A DNA stretch of 64,000 nt, from the NCBI GenBank assembly GCA_002840765.1, contig PHCE01000018.1:39254-103253 (forward strand), given 5' to 3'. Each line of letters begins with the position of its first letter. The stretch's first letter is position 1. Position numbers and translations under genes: made by a program. The stretch comes from Betaproteobacteria bacterium HGW-Betaproteobacteria-7. Its GTDB lineage: Bacteria; Pseudomonadota; Gammaproteobacteria; Burkholderiales; Rhodocyclaceae. Under the pieces are notes generated by a model. That model was not told where the DNA came from. It saw nothing but the letters and a program-made list of their open reading frames with translations, and ran no database searches. Below are positions 62,953 through 64,000 of this stretch, in pieces.

Positions 62953-63957
62953 CTAGTCCGCTGTGAACACGCCCGCGGTAATTTCAAGTGAGCGCAGGCG
63001 CAGCGCCGGATCGAAGATATCGCTCACCACGATAATCTCGTTGGCCTCGGTCGCCTGCTTCAAGGCGTTGAGGCCGGCACACAAGGTATCCGGCCCGCCA
63101 ATGACGGCAGCGCCGAGGAAGTCCGCGATAGCCGAGCGTTCCTGCGGGTGCAGGCTGGTCAGAAAGTCGGCGACTGGCGCTGGCAGGCAGCGACGGTCGC
63201 CACGCAGGATGCCGAGGACGCGCTGGTAGGTACTGCTGGCCAGGAACTCGGCTTCGTCGTCGGTCGGCGCAGCAATGACCGGCACGCCGATCATCACGTA
63301 GGGCTTGTCGAGTTTGGCCGAGGGGCGGAAATTGCGCCGGTAGATGTCGATTGCCGGCAACAGCATGGCCGGCGCGAAATGCGAGGCGAAGGAATAGGGC
63401 AGGCCGCGTTCGGCCGCCAGGCGGGCCGAGAACAGGCTTGAACCAAGCAGCCAGATCGGCACTTCGGTGCCGTTGCCGGGCACGGCGAGCACCGTCTGGT
63501 CCGGCAAACGCGGGCCGAGCAGTTGCTGCAGTTCGCTGACCGCCCGCGGAAAATCGGCTTCCGTTTCGATGCGGTCGCGGCGCAGCGCCCGCATGGTCTG
63601 CTGGTCGGTTCCCGGGGCGCGACCGAGGCCGAGATCGATCCGCCCGGGATAGATTTCGGCCAGCGTGCCGAAGGCTTCGGCAACGACCAGCGGCGCGTGG
63701 TTGGGCAGCATGATGCCGCCCGAACCGACGCGGATGCGGCTGGTCGCCCCGGCAATGTAGCCGACCAACACAGCCGTTGCCGAACTGGCGATACCCGGCA
63801 TGTTGTGGTGTTCGGCCAGCCAGTAGCGGGTGAAGCCGAGTTTCTCGACATGGCGGGCCGTATCGCGGGCGATGACCAGCGCCTCGGCTGTCGTGCCGCC
63901 CTCGCGGATGGCCACGAGGTCGAGCATCGAAAGTTTGGTGTCGTGCAGGGTATTCAT
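62953..63957 (-). CDS. LLM-class (luciferase-like) flavin-dependent oxidoreductase
   Basis: 334 residues, bacterial luciferase fold of the YhbW type: [55 protein letters not shown] and [17 protein letters not shown]. It uses FMNH2 from a separate reductase. GAGGAGG lies before the ATG at 63957. The substrate cannot be told. It is convergent with the hydrolase gene; its upstream region runs out of the window. Confidence 0.9.
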   Translation of the reverse strand: MNTLHDTKLSMLDLVAIREGGTTAEALVIARDTARHVEKLGFTRYWLAEHHNMPGIASSATAVLVGYIAGATSRIRVGSGGIMLPNHAPLVVAEAFGTLAEIYPGRIDLGLGRAPGTDQQTMRALRRDRIETEADFPRAVSELQQLLGPRLPDQTVLAVPGNGTEVPIWLLGSSLFSARLAAERGLPYSFASHFAPAMLLPAIDIYRRNFRPSAKLDKPYVMIGVPVIAAPTDDEAEFLASSTYQRVLGILRGDRRCLPAPVADFLTSLHPQERSAIADFLGAAVIGGPDTLCAGLNALKQATEANEIIVVSDIFDPALRLRSLEITAGVFTAD

Positions 63958-64000
63958 GCTGCCTCCTCAATCTGTTTTGCCGGATCGCGCCGGCTCGCTG

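Overview
The window is high-GC, tightly packed chromosomal DNA from a betaproteobacterium. Gene content and order suggest Rhodocyclales (Dechloromonas/Azonexus-like). The clues are the mltG-tmk-holB-pilZ-tatD order, a phasin gene, a diheme frdCAB set, a QseE/GlrK-type sigma54 signalling operon and a meta-cleavage pathway. This placement is inferred from the content; no search was run.

Layout. 1-5.0 kb: the end of a GGDEF-EAL c-di-GMP enzyme, a BON lipoprotein, a Crp/Fnr-type regulator, a phasin, two small proteins and a Na/Ca exchanger. 5.1-12.4 kb: tadA, an L,D-transpeptidase, an NRDE protein, ygfZ, then the mltG-tmk-holB-pilZ-tatD-ankyrin run. 12.4-16 kb: frdCAB on the minus strand. 16.3-20 kb: a TRAP transporter with a TatT lipoprotein, DctP and a fused DctQM. 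20.1-26.2 kb: yoaA, an unrecognised ATP-grasp-like protein, mobB, moeA, moaD and ylqF. 26.3-37.3 kb: housekeeping and small genes (ene-reductase, rRNA methyltransferase, rhodanese plus a Cys-rich protein, yaeQ, OmpA-like, rlhA, ettA).

37.4-42.8 kb is a sigma54 signalling island. It holds a GlrK/QseE-like kinase, a QseG-like lipoprotein and a GlrR/QseF-like activator. They are flanked by a divergent bactofilin plus FeeM-like acyltransferase pair and by a downstream BON-domain protein. Three TGTC-N10-GACA-type palindromes, the arrangement known for E. coli GlrR, lie upstream of GG-N10-GC (-24/-12) promoters for both flanking units. The circuit can therefore be read directly from the sequence.

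43.0-51.8 kb: tRNA-Arg(ACG), then a DmpR/MopR-type phenol-sensing sigma54 activator. It is divergent from a seven-gene meta-cleavage operon: extradiol dioxygenase, flavin reductase, acyl-CoA-dehydrogenase-fold hydroxylase, C-C hydrolase, dmpE, dmpF and dmpG. The operon has a very good -24/-12 promoter. Its enzymes resemble the steroid HsaABCD set, but its regulator is of phenol type and only the hydrolytic branch is encoded. This points to 3-substituted (alkyl)phenols as substrates.

51.8-53.4 kb is a decay zone: an EAL-domain remnant and a BphK-like glutathione S-transferase whose start codon appears destroyed by a 2-base deletion. 53.4-62.9 kb: a beta-oxidation operon (AlkK-like ligase, ETF-QO, FadN-type bifunctional enzyme, thiolase), an AraC regulator and an alpha/beta hydrolase. 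This operon could process the acid released by the C-C hydrolase. The window ends with a luciferase-like flavin oxidoreductase.
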